Shown here one piece after another: positions 7,946 to 15,908 of a stretch of 64,000 nt of DNA. The translations under genes were made by a program, and so were the position numbers. Source of the stretch: Burkholderiaceae bacterium (GTDB lineage Bacteria > Pseudomonadota > Gammaproteobacteria > Burkholderiales > Burkholderiaceae_C); assembly GCA_014879655.1 (NCBI GenBank), contig JACSRS010000117.1:25295-89294 (forward strand), given 5' to 3'. The notes under the pieces were generated by a model. That model did no database searches. It was not told the DNA's origin and saw only the letters and a list, made by a program, of their open reading frames with translations. The stretch's first letter is position 1, and the number at the start of each line of letters is the position of its first letter.

Positions 7946-9640
7946 TCAACTCAGGCCCCAGACCTGCGACAGGTACTTCCAATTGATGAAGTAGTACAGC
8001 ACGAACGAAACCAGGAAGACCATGGCCAGAACGAACGTGCCTGGCGCGGCGAAACCGGCCGAACCGTAGCTTTGCGCAACCACCGTCGGGGTGGCGGGCA
8101 AGACGGGTGTCGTCTTTGCGCTGACAGCGCCGGTATCGAGCTTGCGACCCCAGAGGATCGATCCCACCGTGATGTAGATATACAGGGCGCCACCGATGAT
8201 GGCCGCCATACCGGCCACACCGACCAGCCCCATCAGCAGATACGCTGCACCGGGCCACTCGTAAGCCTGCGCCGCGCCGCTGAAGGCCATGTCCCAGTGC
8301 CGCCGCGAGACCCCGAGCGTGCCCGCTCCCATCATCACCAGACAGAAGAAGTACATCGAGAAACCGAACAGGTAGGGCTGGTACTTTGCAAGGCCAGGAT
8401 TGATCATTTCCCGGCGGAAGAGCACCGGGATCAGGAAATAGGTCAACGCCATGAACGACAGCGTGGTGCCAACCACCACCGTGGCATGGAAGTGCCCCGG
8501 GACATAGATCGTGTTGTGAATGATCATGTTCAGTTGTTCGGTACCCATCATCACGCCGGAGATGCCGCCGAGGAAACCGAACCCGATCAGCGAGATGAAC
8601 ACACCGGAGAAAACCGGGTTGCCCCAGGGCGCCTTGCGCAGCCATTCGAAGAGTCCGTTGTTCAGCCCCTTGGCACGCTGCGCCACCTCGATGGCACCGG
8701 GAATCGTCAGACCGTGGATCATCGACGCCAGCACGGCAAAGTACATGAAGTAGCTGGTGTTGACCACTTTCCATGCCGTGCTGACGCCGGGATCGGCCAG
8801 CAGATGGTGGGCGCTGGCAAGTTGCAGGAACAGGATGTAGAGCAGGAACGCGCCGCGGCTGACACGCTCGGACATCGGTTTGGCGCCGAACGCAATGGCT
8901 GCCACCGCATACCAGATCGAAATATGCGCCGCCACGTTGATCTGCTGCGACGAATGGCCGAACGCCCACCAGATCGTCCGGTAAACCAGGGCATCCACCG
9001 ACTGGATGACGCCCATCGACATCAGCCAGGTCGGAATCAGGATGATGGCGCCTGAGGTGATGGTGAAGACTGCGATGATCGCAGCGGTGATCGCGCCGAA
9101 CGTCACCAGTGGCACCGATCCCTTGTAGGTCCGCTCGCGCCGGGCGACGACCAGGGTGCCGAAGAAAATGAAGCAGGCGATCAGTGCGCCAACCGCAAAC
9201 AGGATGAGTCCCAGGTAGAACGAAGGCGCCGCCATCATCGGCACGTACGACGTCATCATCACACTGGAGCTGCCCTGGAACACGGCCACGTTGTTGACCA
9301 CTGCGCCGATCAGCATCAGCGCATACGCCAGCCATGCAAATCGAGGCGTGGCGATCCTGCTTCTGAGCAGGGTGGACGAACAGAAATAGAGAACCGCTAC
9401 CTCGAAAAAAATGATCCAGAAGATCAGCATGTCGATGCCGTGGGCCGTCAGCACCATGTAGAACGTGTCTGGCGCCAGCCAGTGCAGAGCCGGCCAGCGG
9501 GTCGCAACGACGCCGATGGCCAGAATGCCGCCGATGAGCAGCGCCACGACGGCCGTCACGGCGTTGACGATCATCAGTCTTTCGGCCTGTGATTCAAACT
9601 GCAGGCCGGAGCGGGGGCATGTGCGGTAAGTTGTCGTCAT
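7946..9640 (-). CDS. Heme-copper oxidase catalytic subunit with Gln replacing the active-site Tyr (NorY-like)
   Basis: 564-residue polytopic subunit I. Counted from the ATG at 9640, ligands are H67 (low-spin heme), H229 (CuB), H278-H279 (CuB) and H383-F-H385 (high- and low-spin hemes, in V-P-G-H-F-H-A-T). The usual G-H-P-E-V-Y motif is replaced by G-H-S-S-Q-Q: at His+4, the position of the cross-linked Tyr of O2-reducing enzymes, there is Gln. Loss of this Tyr is a feature of NO-reducing members of the superfamily. With a CuA subunit before it and a SCO gene after it, the layout resembles norSY-senC of ammonia-oxidising betaproteobacteria (sNOR). The ATG is preferred because AGGTGG precedes it. 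It could instead be an atypical O2 reductase. Confidence 0.8.
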   Translation of the reverse strand: MTTTYRTCPRSGLQFESQAERLMIVNAVTAVVALLIGGILAIGVVATRWPALHWLAPDTFYMVLTAHGIDMLIFWIIFFEVAVLYFCSSTLLRSRIATPRFAWLAYALMLIGAVVNNVAVFQGSSSVMMTSYVPMMAAPSFYLGLILFAVGALIACFIFFGTLVVARRERTYKGSVPLVTFGAITAAIIAVFTITSGAIILIPTWLMSMGVIQSVDALVYRTIWWAFGHSSQQINVAAHISIWYAVAAIAFGAKPMSERVSRGAFLLYILFLQLASAHHLLADPGVSTAWKVVNTSYFMYFAVLASMIHGLTIPGAIEVAQRAKGLNNGLFEWLRKAPWGNPVFSGVFISLIGFGFLGGISGVMMGTEQLNMIIHNTIYVPGHFHATVVVGTTLSFMALTYFLIPVLFRREMINPGLAKYQPYLFGFSMYFFCLVMMGAGTLGVSRRHWDMAFSGAAQAYEWPGAAYLLMGLVGVAGMAAIIGGALYIYITVGSILWGRKLDTGAVSAKTTPVLPATPTVVAQSYGSAGFAAPGTFVLAMVFLVSFVLYYFINWKYLSQVWGLS

Positions 9641-9650
9641 CGTGGCCACC

Positions 9651-10190
9651 TTATTTCACGTAGAGCCGGCTCACCATCGTGTGGTGATTGATGCCGCAGA
9701 ATTCGTTGCATACCAGGTGGTAGGTGCCAGACTGGTTGGGTGTGACGGTCACGACATGCTCGTAGCCGGGAACGATCTGGATGTTGATGTTCACCGGCTG
9801 CAGCGAGAAGCCGTGGTTGTAATCCATCGAGGTCAGGTGAAGGCGATAGGTCTTGCCCTTCTCCAGTTCCAGAATGGGCCAGAAATTCCACAGGCGCGCG
9901 ACCAGGTAGACGTCGCTGCCGGCTGGCGGGGCCACCACCGGGATCTTTTCTTCGGTTTCGGTGCGCACGGTGTACTTGTCCACCATCGCCTGGGCTTTGG
10001 CCGAGAACTTCTCGGGCGTCGTCTTGTAGGTCTCGGTCGAGAGGTTCTGCTGTCCCCAGACATGCCAGCCGACCATCATCGCGAACATGATCAGACACCA
10101 GATCAGCGAAATCACGATCCAGGTACCCTCGACCCTGTCGAGCGGATGTTTCCACCAAAGTCGTTCGGCGGGCGGCAATATGGCGCTCAT
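9651..10190 (-). CDS. CuA-containing subunit II of heme-copper oxidase (NorS-like)
   Basis: 179 residues. A single N-terminal membrane helix (about 22-42) is followed by a periplasmic cupredoxin domain. The CuA ligands are complete: H126, C161, E163, C165, H169 and M172, the last five in C-N-E-F-C-G-x3-H-x2-M. One helix and short length resemble B-type (ba3) subunit II rather than the two-helix A-type. It should accept electrons from a periplasmic donor and pass them to the subunit encoded 10 nt downstream. Despite CuA, the partner lacks the catalytic Tyr, so the pair is best described as a CuA-type NO reductase candidate. Confidence 0.88.
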   Translation of the reverse strand: MSAILPPAERLWWKHPLDRVEGTWIVISLIWCLIMFAMMVGWHVWGQQNLSTETYKTTPEKFSAKAQAMVDKYTVRTETEEKIPVVAPPAGSDVYLVARLWNFWPILELEKGKTYRLHLTSMDYNHGFSLQPVNINIQIVPGYEHVVTVTPNQSGTYHLVCNEFCGINHHTMVSRLYVK

Positions 10191-10233
10191 GGTGATCTCC
10201 TGCTGTTGTAGACCGGGTTGTCGAAGCGAGGCA

Positions 10234-10413
10234 TTACTTGGCCAGGGGCACCGTCAGGATGTCGATGACACCCCACAGCGAATACACGATCATCGGAATC
10301 ATCACGCCCAGAAAGAGCAGCAGAAACGGGTTGTCCAGCAACTGCTGCATGAAGGGTACGGGTTCGTTCGGGTCTTCTGCGTGAGGGTCCTGCTTGAGGT
10401 CTTGCTGTGCCAT
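10234..10413 (-). CDS. Small single-helix membrane protein, first gene of the respiratory operon
   Basis: 59 residues: an acidic hydrophilic N-terminus of about 28 residues, then one membrane helix (F-L-L-L-F-L-G-V-M region) and a short tail. The start at 10413 is set by AGGAG 7 nt upstream. Small one-helix subunits of this kind (CcoQ, subunit IV/IIa types) often accompany heme-copper oxidases and aid stability. It precedes the CuA subunit gene by 43 nt on the same strand. No specific family is recognised. Confidence 0.72.
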   Translation of the reverse strand: MAQQDLKQDPHAEDPNEPVPFMQQLLDNPFLLLFLGVMIPMIVYSLWGVIDILTVPLAK

Positions 10414-10519
10414 GACGGTCTCCTGATTCGACGCTGACCCGGGTGCAACACGCGATCGGGCATGGCGGGACTTTGGCGGAACCTCGCTCAACTTTCCTTC
10501 ACACAGATTAAGAATTCCA

Positions 10520-10546
10520 AATACATTCACATAAAGTGAATGTATT
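10520..10546. promoter_or_regulatory. Perfect 11-bp inverted repeat upstream of the respiratory operon
   Basis: AATACATTCAC (10520-10530) and GTGAATGTATT (10536-10546) are exact reverse complements separated by 5 nt. The repeat lies about 107 bp upstream of the first start codon (10413) in the 271-bp gap 10414-10684, in an AT-rich island of GC-rich DNA. That position suits an operator near the promoter. No T-run follows, so it is not an obvious terminator. Its size suits a dimeric regulator; NO-responsive NsrR sites are also A/T-rich palindromes, but the spacing and sequence do not match closely. The rest of the gap shows nothing I can name. Confidence 0.55.
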
Positions 10547-10684
10547 GAGACGCAAAGGCGCGACCCAGCCGAAGTTTGGCCGGATTGAGACGGACACCCA
10601 TGCAGAGGCCGGATGGCCGGGATCGGCCATCCGACGAAAACCGAAGCTCAGCCCGCCGCGCAGCGGCAGGTCTGGGAAAGAAGC

Positions 10685-11644
10685 TCAGTCGGCTTCGGCC
10701 ATCAGGAAATCGCCGCTGATGCGGCCACCCAATGTGTTGACCCGCTCGAGAAACTGGGTCAGGTAGGCATGCAGCCCGGTGGAGAGAATTTCGTCGATCC
10801 GGCCAAACTGCAGATCAGCGCGGAGACGTCCGGCACTTCGCAGGGTTTCACCCGCATTCGGGCCCGCCACGCGTTGCAGGTTGTTGACGACATGGTTCAG
10901 GCAGGCGTGCAGCGAGCGTGGCATGTCCGCCCGCAGAATCAGCAGCTCGGCCACCCGCTCGGGCTTGACGACGTCGCGATAGACCTTGCGATACACCTCA
11001 AACCCGCTGACGCTACGCAAAATGCCGATCCAGTAGTAGTAGTCCTGCTCCTGCACTTTCTGGTTGGTGGTCCCGAAGAAATCTCGCTGCTGAGCGTGAA
11101 ACTTCACGTCCACCAGGCGCGCCGTGTTGTCGGCCCGCTCCAGAAAGGTGCCCAGCCGCATGAAATAGAAGGCCTCGTCTTCCAGCATCGTGCCCAGCGT
11201 CACGCCGCGCGCCAGGTGCGAGCGGAACTTGACCCATTCAAAGAACTGGCCCGGGTCGCGTTCGAACTCACCGCTCTTGATCATGCGGTTGATCTCCAGC
11301 CAGGTCTGGTTCATGGTCTCCCACAGCTCGGTGGTGAGCGTCCCGCGAACGGCGCGCGCGTTTTCCCGTGCAGCCCGCAGGCACGAAACGATGGACGACA
11401 GGTTGTTGGTGTCTTTCACCATGAACGACATCACGCCTTCGGCCGTGACGTCGCCATGACGCTCGGTATAGGACGGCAGCAGTTCACTGATGGACAGTTG
11501 CCCTTCCCAGCCCACCTGCGCCTTGTCGGCTGACTGTGGCAGCAGCGAGGTCTCGTAATTGACATTGAGCATGCGGGCGGTGTTCTCCGCGCGCTCGGCA
11601 TATCGGTTCATCCAGTACAGATGGTCAGCGGTTCGGCTCAGCAT
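10685..11644 (-). CDS. Alpha-E domain protein (DUF403)
   Basis: 319 residues, essentially one all-alpha alpha-E domain. The N-terminus M-L-S-R-T-A-D-H-L-Y-W followed by R-x-A-E-N-T-A-R is typical of the family. The start at 11644 is set by GAGGAG 6 nt upstream; it lies 10 nt after the stop of the ATP-grasp gene. Alpha-E proteins are encoded almost always beside a circularly permuted ATP-grasp protein and a transglutaminase. Published genomic analysis of amidoligases (Iyer and colleagues) proposed a peptide- or amide-forming modification system, but the substrate is unknown. The second locus at 19558-22158 carries the same domain fused to its ATP-grasp partner. Confidence 0.92.
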   Translation of the reverse strand: MLSRTADHLYWMNRYAERAENTARMLNVNYETSLLPQSADKAQVGWEGQLSISELLPSYTERHGDVTAEGVMSFMVKDTNNLSSIVSCLRAARENARAVRGTLTTELWETMNQTWLEINRMIKSGEFERDPGQFFEWVKFRSHLARGVTLGTMLEDEAFYFMRLGTFLERADNTARLVDVKFHAQQRDFFGTTNQKVQEQDYYYWIGILRSVSGFEVYRKVYRDVVKPERVAELLILRADMPRSLHACLNHVVNNLQRVAGPNAGETLRSAGRLRADLQFGRIDEILSTGLHAYLTQFLERVNTLGGRISGDFLMAEAD

Positions 11645-11654
11645 GTGGTGCTCC

Positions 11655-13154
11655 TCAAACTTCCAGAATCCAGGTGTCCTTGGTGCCACCGCCTTGCGAC
11701 GAATTGACCACCAGCGATCCGGCTTTCAGGGCGACCCGTGTCAGTCCGCCCGGAACCATCTGCACCTCCTTGCCCGTCAGCACGAAAGGGCGCAGGTCGA
11801 TGTGGCGCGGCGCGACTCCTGACTCGGTATAGGTCGGGCAGGTCGACAGGCTCAGCGTCGGCTGCGCGATATAACCGGACGGGTTGGCCAGCACCGCCTT
11901 GCCGAAGGCCTCGATTTCCTTCTTGGTCGATGCCGGCCCGACCAGCATGCCGTAGCCGCCAGCGCCATGCACCTCCTTGACGACCAGATCCTTCAGGTTG
12001 GCCATCACATACTTCAGGTCTTCGGGCTTGCGGCACATGTAGGTCGGCACGTTGTTCAGGATGGGCTTCTGGCCCAGGTAGAACTCGATCATCTGCGGCA
12101 CATAGGGGTAGATGGACTTGTCATCGGCCACACCGGTTCCCACCGCGTTGCAGATGGCCACGTGCCCGGCACGGTACGCATCCATCAGGCCGGCACAGCC
12201 CAGCGTGGACGTCGGCCTGAAGACATCGGGGTCGAGGAAATCATCGTCGATGCGCCGGTAGATCACATCGACCCGCTTGGGGCCGCGCGTCGTACGCATG
12301 TAGACGAAGCCGTTCTTCACGAACAGATCCTGCCCTTCCACCAGTTCGACGCCCATTTGCTGCGCGACAAACGCGTGTTCGAAGTAGGCGCTGTTGTACA
12401 TGCCCGGCGTCAGCACGACCACCGTCGGATCGGCCGTGGTCTCGGGGCTGCTGGCGCGAAGCGTTTCAAGCAGCAGGTCGGGGTAGTGGGCAACCGGAGC
12501 AACGCGGTGCGAACTGAACAGGTCGGGGAACAACCGCATCATCATCTTGCGGTCTTCCATCATGTAACTCACCCCACTGGGCACCCGCAGGTTGTCTTCG
12601 AGCACGTAGTACTCGCCCTTGCCTTCGGCATTGGCCGCTCGCACCATGTCGACGCCACTGATGTGCGAATAAACTTTGTTCGGCAGGTCCACGCCCATCA
12701 TCTCCGGGCGGAACTGGGCGTTGTTCAGGATCTGGTCGGCCGGAATGATGCCGGCCTTGATGATTTCCTGGTCATGGTAGATGTCGTGCATGAAGCGGTT
12801 CAGCACGTTGACCCGCTGCTCCAGCCCCTCCTTCATCGAAGCCCATTCGTCCGCGGGAATGATGCGGGGGATCACGTCGAAAGGAATCAGCCGCTCGTTG
12901 CCGGAGCCGTCTTCGTCCTTGTCGCCATAAACGGCAAACGTGATGCCGACGCGGCGGAAAATCACTTCGGCTTCGTCACGTCGCAAGCGCATGGCTTCGT
13001 CGGGTTGCCGGCTCAGCCAGCGCGCATAGGCTTCATAGTGCGCGCGGACCTTGCCGTCACTCTGGCTCTGGCTCTGCCCGCCCGCACCTTGCGCCTGGCT
13101 CTCGCTGCCGCCGGACTCCGGCAGAGTCTCGTACATCTCGTCAAATTTTTGCAT
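11655..13154 (-). CDS. Circularly permuted type 2 ATP-grasp protein
   Basis: 499 residues. After a Gln/Ser-rich N-terminal region comes the DUF404/DUF407 core. Characteristic segments are L-E-D-N-L-R-V-P-S-G-V-S-Y, R-R-I-D-D-D-F-L-D-P, and near the C-terminus V-P-G-G-L-T-R-V-A with S-S-Q-G-G-G-x-K-D-T-W. The family is predicted to form amide bonds using ATP. The start at 13154 is preferred over an upstream one because GAGGAG precedes it. It is the first gene of a two-gene operon with the alpha-E gene, transcribed from the sigma-54-like promoter at 13178-13195. It is a paralog of the N-terminal half of the protein encoded at 19558-22158. Confidence 0.92.
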   Translation of the reverse strand: MQKFDEMYETLPESGGSESQAQGAGGQSQSQSDGKVRAHYEAYARWLSRQPDEAMRLRRDEAEVIFRRVGITFAVYGDKDEDGSGNERLIPFDVIPRIIPADEWASMKEGLEQRVNVLNRFMHDIYHDQEIIKAGIIPADQILNNAQFRPEMMGVDLPNKVYSHISGVDMVRAANAEGKGEYYVLEDNLRVPSGVSYMMEDRKMMMRLFPDLFSSHRVAPVAHYPDLLLETLRASSPETTADPTVVVLTPGMYNSAYFEHAFVAQQMGVELVEGQDLFVKNGFVYMRTTRGPKRVDVIYRRIDDDFLDPDVFRPTSTLGCAGLMDAYRAGHVAICNAVGTGVADDKSIYPYVPQMIEFYLGQKPILNNVPTYMCRKPEDLKYVMANLKDLVVKEVHGAGGYGMLVGPASTKKEIEAFGKAVLANPSGYIAQPTLSLSTCPTYTESGVAPRHIDLRPFVLTGKEVQMVPGGLTRVALKAGSLVVNSSQGGGTKDTWILEV

Positions 13155-13177
13155 CTTGGGTTCTCCTCTGAGGAGCA

Positions 13178-13195
13178 AAGCAAGTAGCGCGCCAA
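13178..13195 (-). promoter_or_regulatory. Predicted sigma-54 (-24/-12) promoter of the ATP-grasp/alpha-E operon
   Basis: On the minus strand TTGGCGCGCTACTTGCTT fits the consensus TGGCACG-N4-TTGCW with one mismatch in the defined bases (A to G). GG (13193-13192) and GC (13181-13180) are separated by the required 10 nt. The predicted transcript would begin near 13169, giving a leader of about 15 nt that contains the GAGGAG ribosome-binding site. Confidence 0.6.
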
Positions 13196-13264
13196 TCCCG
13201 CCAACAGGCCTGAGAGGCTGCATCGGGGTCCAGACGTGCCGTGAAAGTTTCTGTTTGCAGGGTA

Positions 13265-15784
13265 TCACGGAAGCTCGTGCTGCCAGTACCTGCGGGCGCT
13301 TTCCCGCTCACAATTCAGTTCGTCAGCAAGCGCCGATTTCCAGGTCGCAGCGCCGCAGCGGGCGGACTCGACGACGGGGACGCCGAGGGCACGATAACGC
13401 TCGACCACAGACTGAACCGGGTGTCCAAAACGGTTCCGGTAGCCGGCCTGCACGATCGCAAAGCGAGGCTGGACCGCGCCGATGAAGGCTTGCGTCGACG
13501 AAGTCTTGCTGCCGTGGTGCGGCACCAGCAGCACTGTGCTTCGCAGCGGCTGCCCGGATGCCAGCAGCTGGGCTTCCTGCGCCTGCTCGATGTCACCCAC
13601 CAACAGCACGGAATGCCGACCGTTGTCGATCCTCAGCACGCAGCTCATGGCATTGGGTTTTGACCTGGCCTCATAACCTGCGGCTTGCGGATGCAGCATT
13701 TCAAAGGCGACACCGTCCCAGGTCCAGCGTTGCCCAGCCATGCATCGGGTGGCTGGCCGCTGTGCCTGCAACTCATGCGCGTCCTCGATGGAACTGAGCA
13801 GCTGCGCTTGCGGATGGCTCGTCAAGAGCGCCGCTGCACCGCCAGTATGGTCACTGTCCCGATGACTGAGCACCAGCGCGTCCACGCGGTCACCCAAGGC
13901 ACGCAGCAAGGGCACCACTACCCGGTGGCCGGCGTCGCTCTCGAGCGAATAGCGCGGGCCGGCGTCATAGACCAGCGTGTGCCGGGCGGTGCGCACGATT
14001 ACCGCATTGCCCTGCCCCACATCGGCCGCGAGGATCTCCATCTCGCCCGTTGGCGGACGCTGCGACGGCCAGAAAAGCACCGGCAACAGCAGCGGCAGGC
14101 CGATCGACCGCAGCGCCAGCGGCAGCCGCGACGCCAGCAACACACCGCCGACCACCGCGACGGCGCCGACCCACGCTGGTGCTGCCGCCACGGAAACCGT
14201 CGCGAACGGCAAACCAGCCAGCAGCCCCAGCCAGGACACCAGCGGTTGCAGGGACAGCTGCGCGAGCCACCAGAATGCCGGCACCACTGCGCCGGCCAGC
14301 GCCAGCGGCGTGACCACCACCGTCACCCAGGGAATGGCCACCAGGTTGGCCAGCAGGCCCACCACCGACACCTGGCCGAACAGCAACAGGCTCAGCGGCG
14401 TCAGCGCCAGCGTGACCACGCCCTGCTCCCGCAGCAGCTGACCGACCTTGCCGGCCAGCCAGCGGCCGCGCGCCGCTGGCGCCGCCTTCTGCGGACCGGC
14501 GTCGGTGGCGAACAGCACGCCGACCGCGACAAAACTCAGCCAGAACCCGGCCTGCGTCAGCGCCCAGGGGTCAACGGCCACCACCACCGCACCGGCCAAC
14601 AGCCAGACCGTCGGCCAGGGCCATTGGCGTCCGGTGATGCGCAGCAAGGTGATGCTCGCCAGCATCCAGACCGTGCGCTGGGCCGGCACCCCCCAACCGC
14701 TGAAAACCGCATAGGCCGTGGCCAGCGCCAGGCCCCCGAGCCAGGCCGCCGTGGGCGCGGGCAACCACAGACACCAGCGCCACCCCCATTGCGCGCTGCG
14801 CCGCCACAACGCGCCCACAAGCGCTCCAGCCACCCACGCAAACATCGTGATGTGCAGACCCGAAATGCTCATCAGGTGCGCCACGCCGGTGGCACGGAAG
14901 ACGTCCCAGTCCGCCCGGTCGATTGACGCCTGATCGCCTGTTACCAGCGCTGCGAGCACGCCGGCGATGCGTTGGCGCGCCGGCGTTCCATCGGAAACCC
15001 TCGCGAAAATGGCGTCGCGAACCGTTTGCCGGGCCTGCTCCACCGGGTACCAGCCGGCGTTACCCTGCAGTTGTCGGGGCGCCGGGTCCCTGGGCCCTGT
15101 GCGCACATAGCCCACCGCCTGCACGCCCTGTTGCCAGAGCCACAGCTCGTAGTCAAAACCGTGCGGGTTCAGGTTGCCGTGTGGCGCTTTCAGGCGCACC
15201 GTCATCTGCCAGCGGTCGCCGGCCCGCAATGTGGCGGGCTCCGGCCTGGCCGAGCCATCGCCTTCGTCTGACTCCGAAAAGACCGCCCCGTACCAGCCCA
15301 GTTGCAGCAGGGGCGGCAACCGGACAGCCTGGCCCGCCAGTGAGGCGGCCTCCGGCCGCAGGCGAAAACGCAACCCGCCCTCCTGGAGTTGCGGCATCGC
15401 TGTGACCACCCCCACGATGTTCAGGTCACGCCCTTCCAGCCCGGGCTCCAGCCGCTGCTCCTGGATTGCCGTCGCCCGCATCCCGCTGCTGGCAAATCCG
15501 ATCAACAGCGCGCAGACCGCCCAGAGCGCGCTACGAATGCGCGGCCTGTTTCTGTCCGCACCGGATTTCACTACACTAAAGATAGCTACAACTGACAGAA
15601 TGACGATGGATACTGCGAGAAAAGACACATAAACCGGCCCATTCCACAGCTGGGGTTGCTGCAACTGGATGGCACAACCGGCCACAAATCCGGCGAGCAC
15701 ACCGCTGCCGGGCCAATGCGCCCGTGGCCCTGGCTTTTCGGTGCACCGCGGGTGCGCTGGCATCAAATCATGCGGAATGGACAT
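13265..15784 (-). CDS. comEC: ComEC/Rec2 family DNA internalization protein
   Basis: 839 residues, normal for ComEC of Burkholderiales. Order: N-terminal membrane helices and a DUF4131-type soluble segment, the polytopic competence domain (about 270-560, with H-L-M-S-I-S-G-L-H near its start), and a C-terminal metallo-beta-lactamase domain with L-S-H-R-D-S-D-H-T-G-G and P-H-H-G-S-K-T-S-S motifs. It forms the inner-membrane channel for single-stranded DNA in transformation; the lactamase-type domain may degrade the non-transported strand. The gene sits alone between two oppositely oriented ATP-grasp operons and starts 124 bp from the divergent transglutaminase gene. A helix near residues 56-72 is encoded by AT-richer DNA that may derive from the dispersed repeat. 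Confidence 0.93.
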   Translation of the reverse strand: MSIPHDLMPAHPRCTEKPGPRAHWPGSGVLAGFVAGCAIQLQQPQLWNGPVYVSFLAVSIVILSVVAIFSVVKSGADRNRPRIRSALWAVCALLIGFASSGMRATAIQEQRLEPGLEGRDLNIVGVVTAMPQLQEGGLRFRLRPEAASLAGQAVRLPPLLQLGWYGAVFSESDEGDGSARPEPATLRAGDRWQMTVRLKAPHGNLNPHGFDYELWLWQQGVQAVGYVRTGPRDPAPRQLQGNAGWYPVEQARQTVRDAIFARVSDGTPARQRIAGVLAALVTGDQASIDRADWDVFRATGVAHLMSISGLHITMFAWVAGALVGALWRRSAQWGWRWCLWLPAPTAAWLGGLALATAYAVFSGWGVPAQRTVWMLASITLLRITGRQWPWPTVWLLAGAVVVAVDPWALTQAGFWLSFVAVGVLFATDAGPQKAAPAARGRWLAGKVGQLLREQGVVTLALTPLSLLLFGQVSVVGLLANLVAIPWVTVVVTPLALAGAVVPAFWWLAQLSLQPLVSWLGLLAGLPFATVSVAAAPAWVGAVAVVGGVLLASRLPLALRSIGLPLLLPVLFWPSQRPPTGEMEILAADVGQGNAVIVRTARHTLVYDAGPRYSLESDAGHRVVVPLLRALGDRVDALVLSHRDSDHTGGAAALLTSHPQAQLLSSIEDAHELQAQRPATRCMAGQRWTWDGVAFEMLHPQAAGYEARSKPNAMSCVLRIDNGRHSVLLVGDIEQAQEAQLLASGQPLRSTVLLVPHHGSKTSSTQAFIGAVQPRFAIVQAGYRNRFGHPVQSVVERYRALGVPVVESARCGAATWKSALADELNCERESARRYWQHELP
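15568..15618 (-). repeat. Possible degenerate copy of the dispersed repeat inside comEC
   Basis: On the minus strand this stretch contains TGTCAGTTGTAGCTATCTTT. It resembles the copy at 26812-26876 (TTGTCAGTTGGTGC, then TTGCTATTG) and the tail of the copy at 37636-37710 (TAGCTACTTAAATAGTAGC). It encodes part of an N-terminal membrane helix of ComEC. The match is partial and could be chance. Confidence 0.3.
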
Positions 15785-15801
15785 TCGGCGACAGAGAACG
15801 T

Positions 15802-15819
15802 TTGGCTCAGCTCTTGCTA
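15802..15819 (+). promoter_or_regulatory. Predicted sigma-54 (-24/-12) promoter of the transglutaminase/DUF2126 operon
   Basis: TTGGCTCAGCTCTTGCTA matches TGGCACG-N4-TTGCW except A to T and G to A, with GG (15804-15805) and GC (15816-15817) exactly 10 nt apart. It lies ~90 bp upstream of the ATG at 15909; transcription would start near 15828. The paralogous minus-strand operon has an equivalent site. Confidence 0.55.
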
Positions 15820-15908
15820 GTATGCAGACTTCGGCACAGCCGCCTGACCCGCGCGTCAGGTCGCCTTCCGCCCTGCCTCAACGATCCCATCAAAAACACG
15901 AGAAGCGC

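Noticed and set aside
7946..9640. Annotation as a standard cytochrome c oxidase subunit I (aa3-type CtaD)
   Set aside because: The H-P-E-V-Y motif is absent and subunit II has one helix. The normal ctaC-ctaD-ctaG-ctaE arrangement is also missing.
10547..10580. Possible sigma-54/NorR-type promoter for the respiratory operon (GG-N10-GC with TTTGC on the minus strand)
   Set aside because: Only GG and TTGC match; the TGGCACG block does not. No GT-N7-AC NorR-type enhancer site was found upstream.
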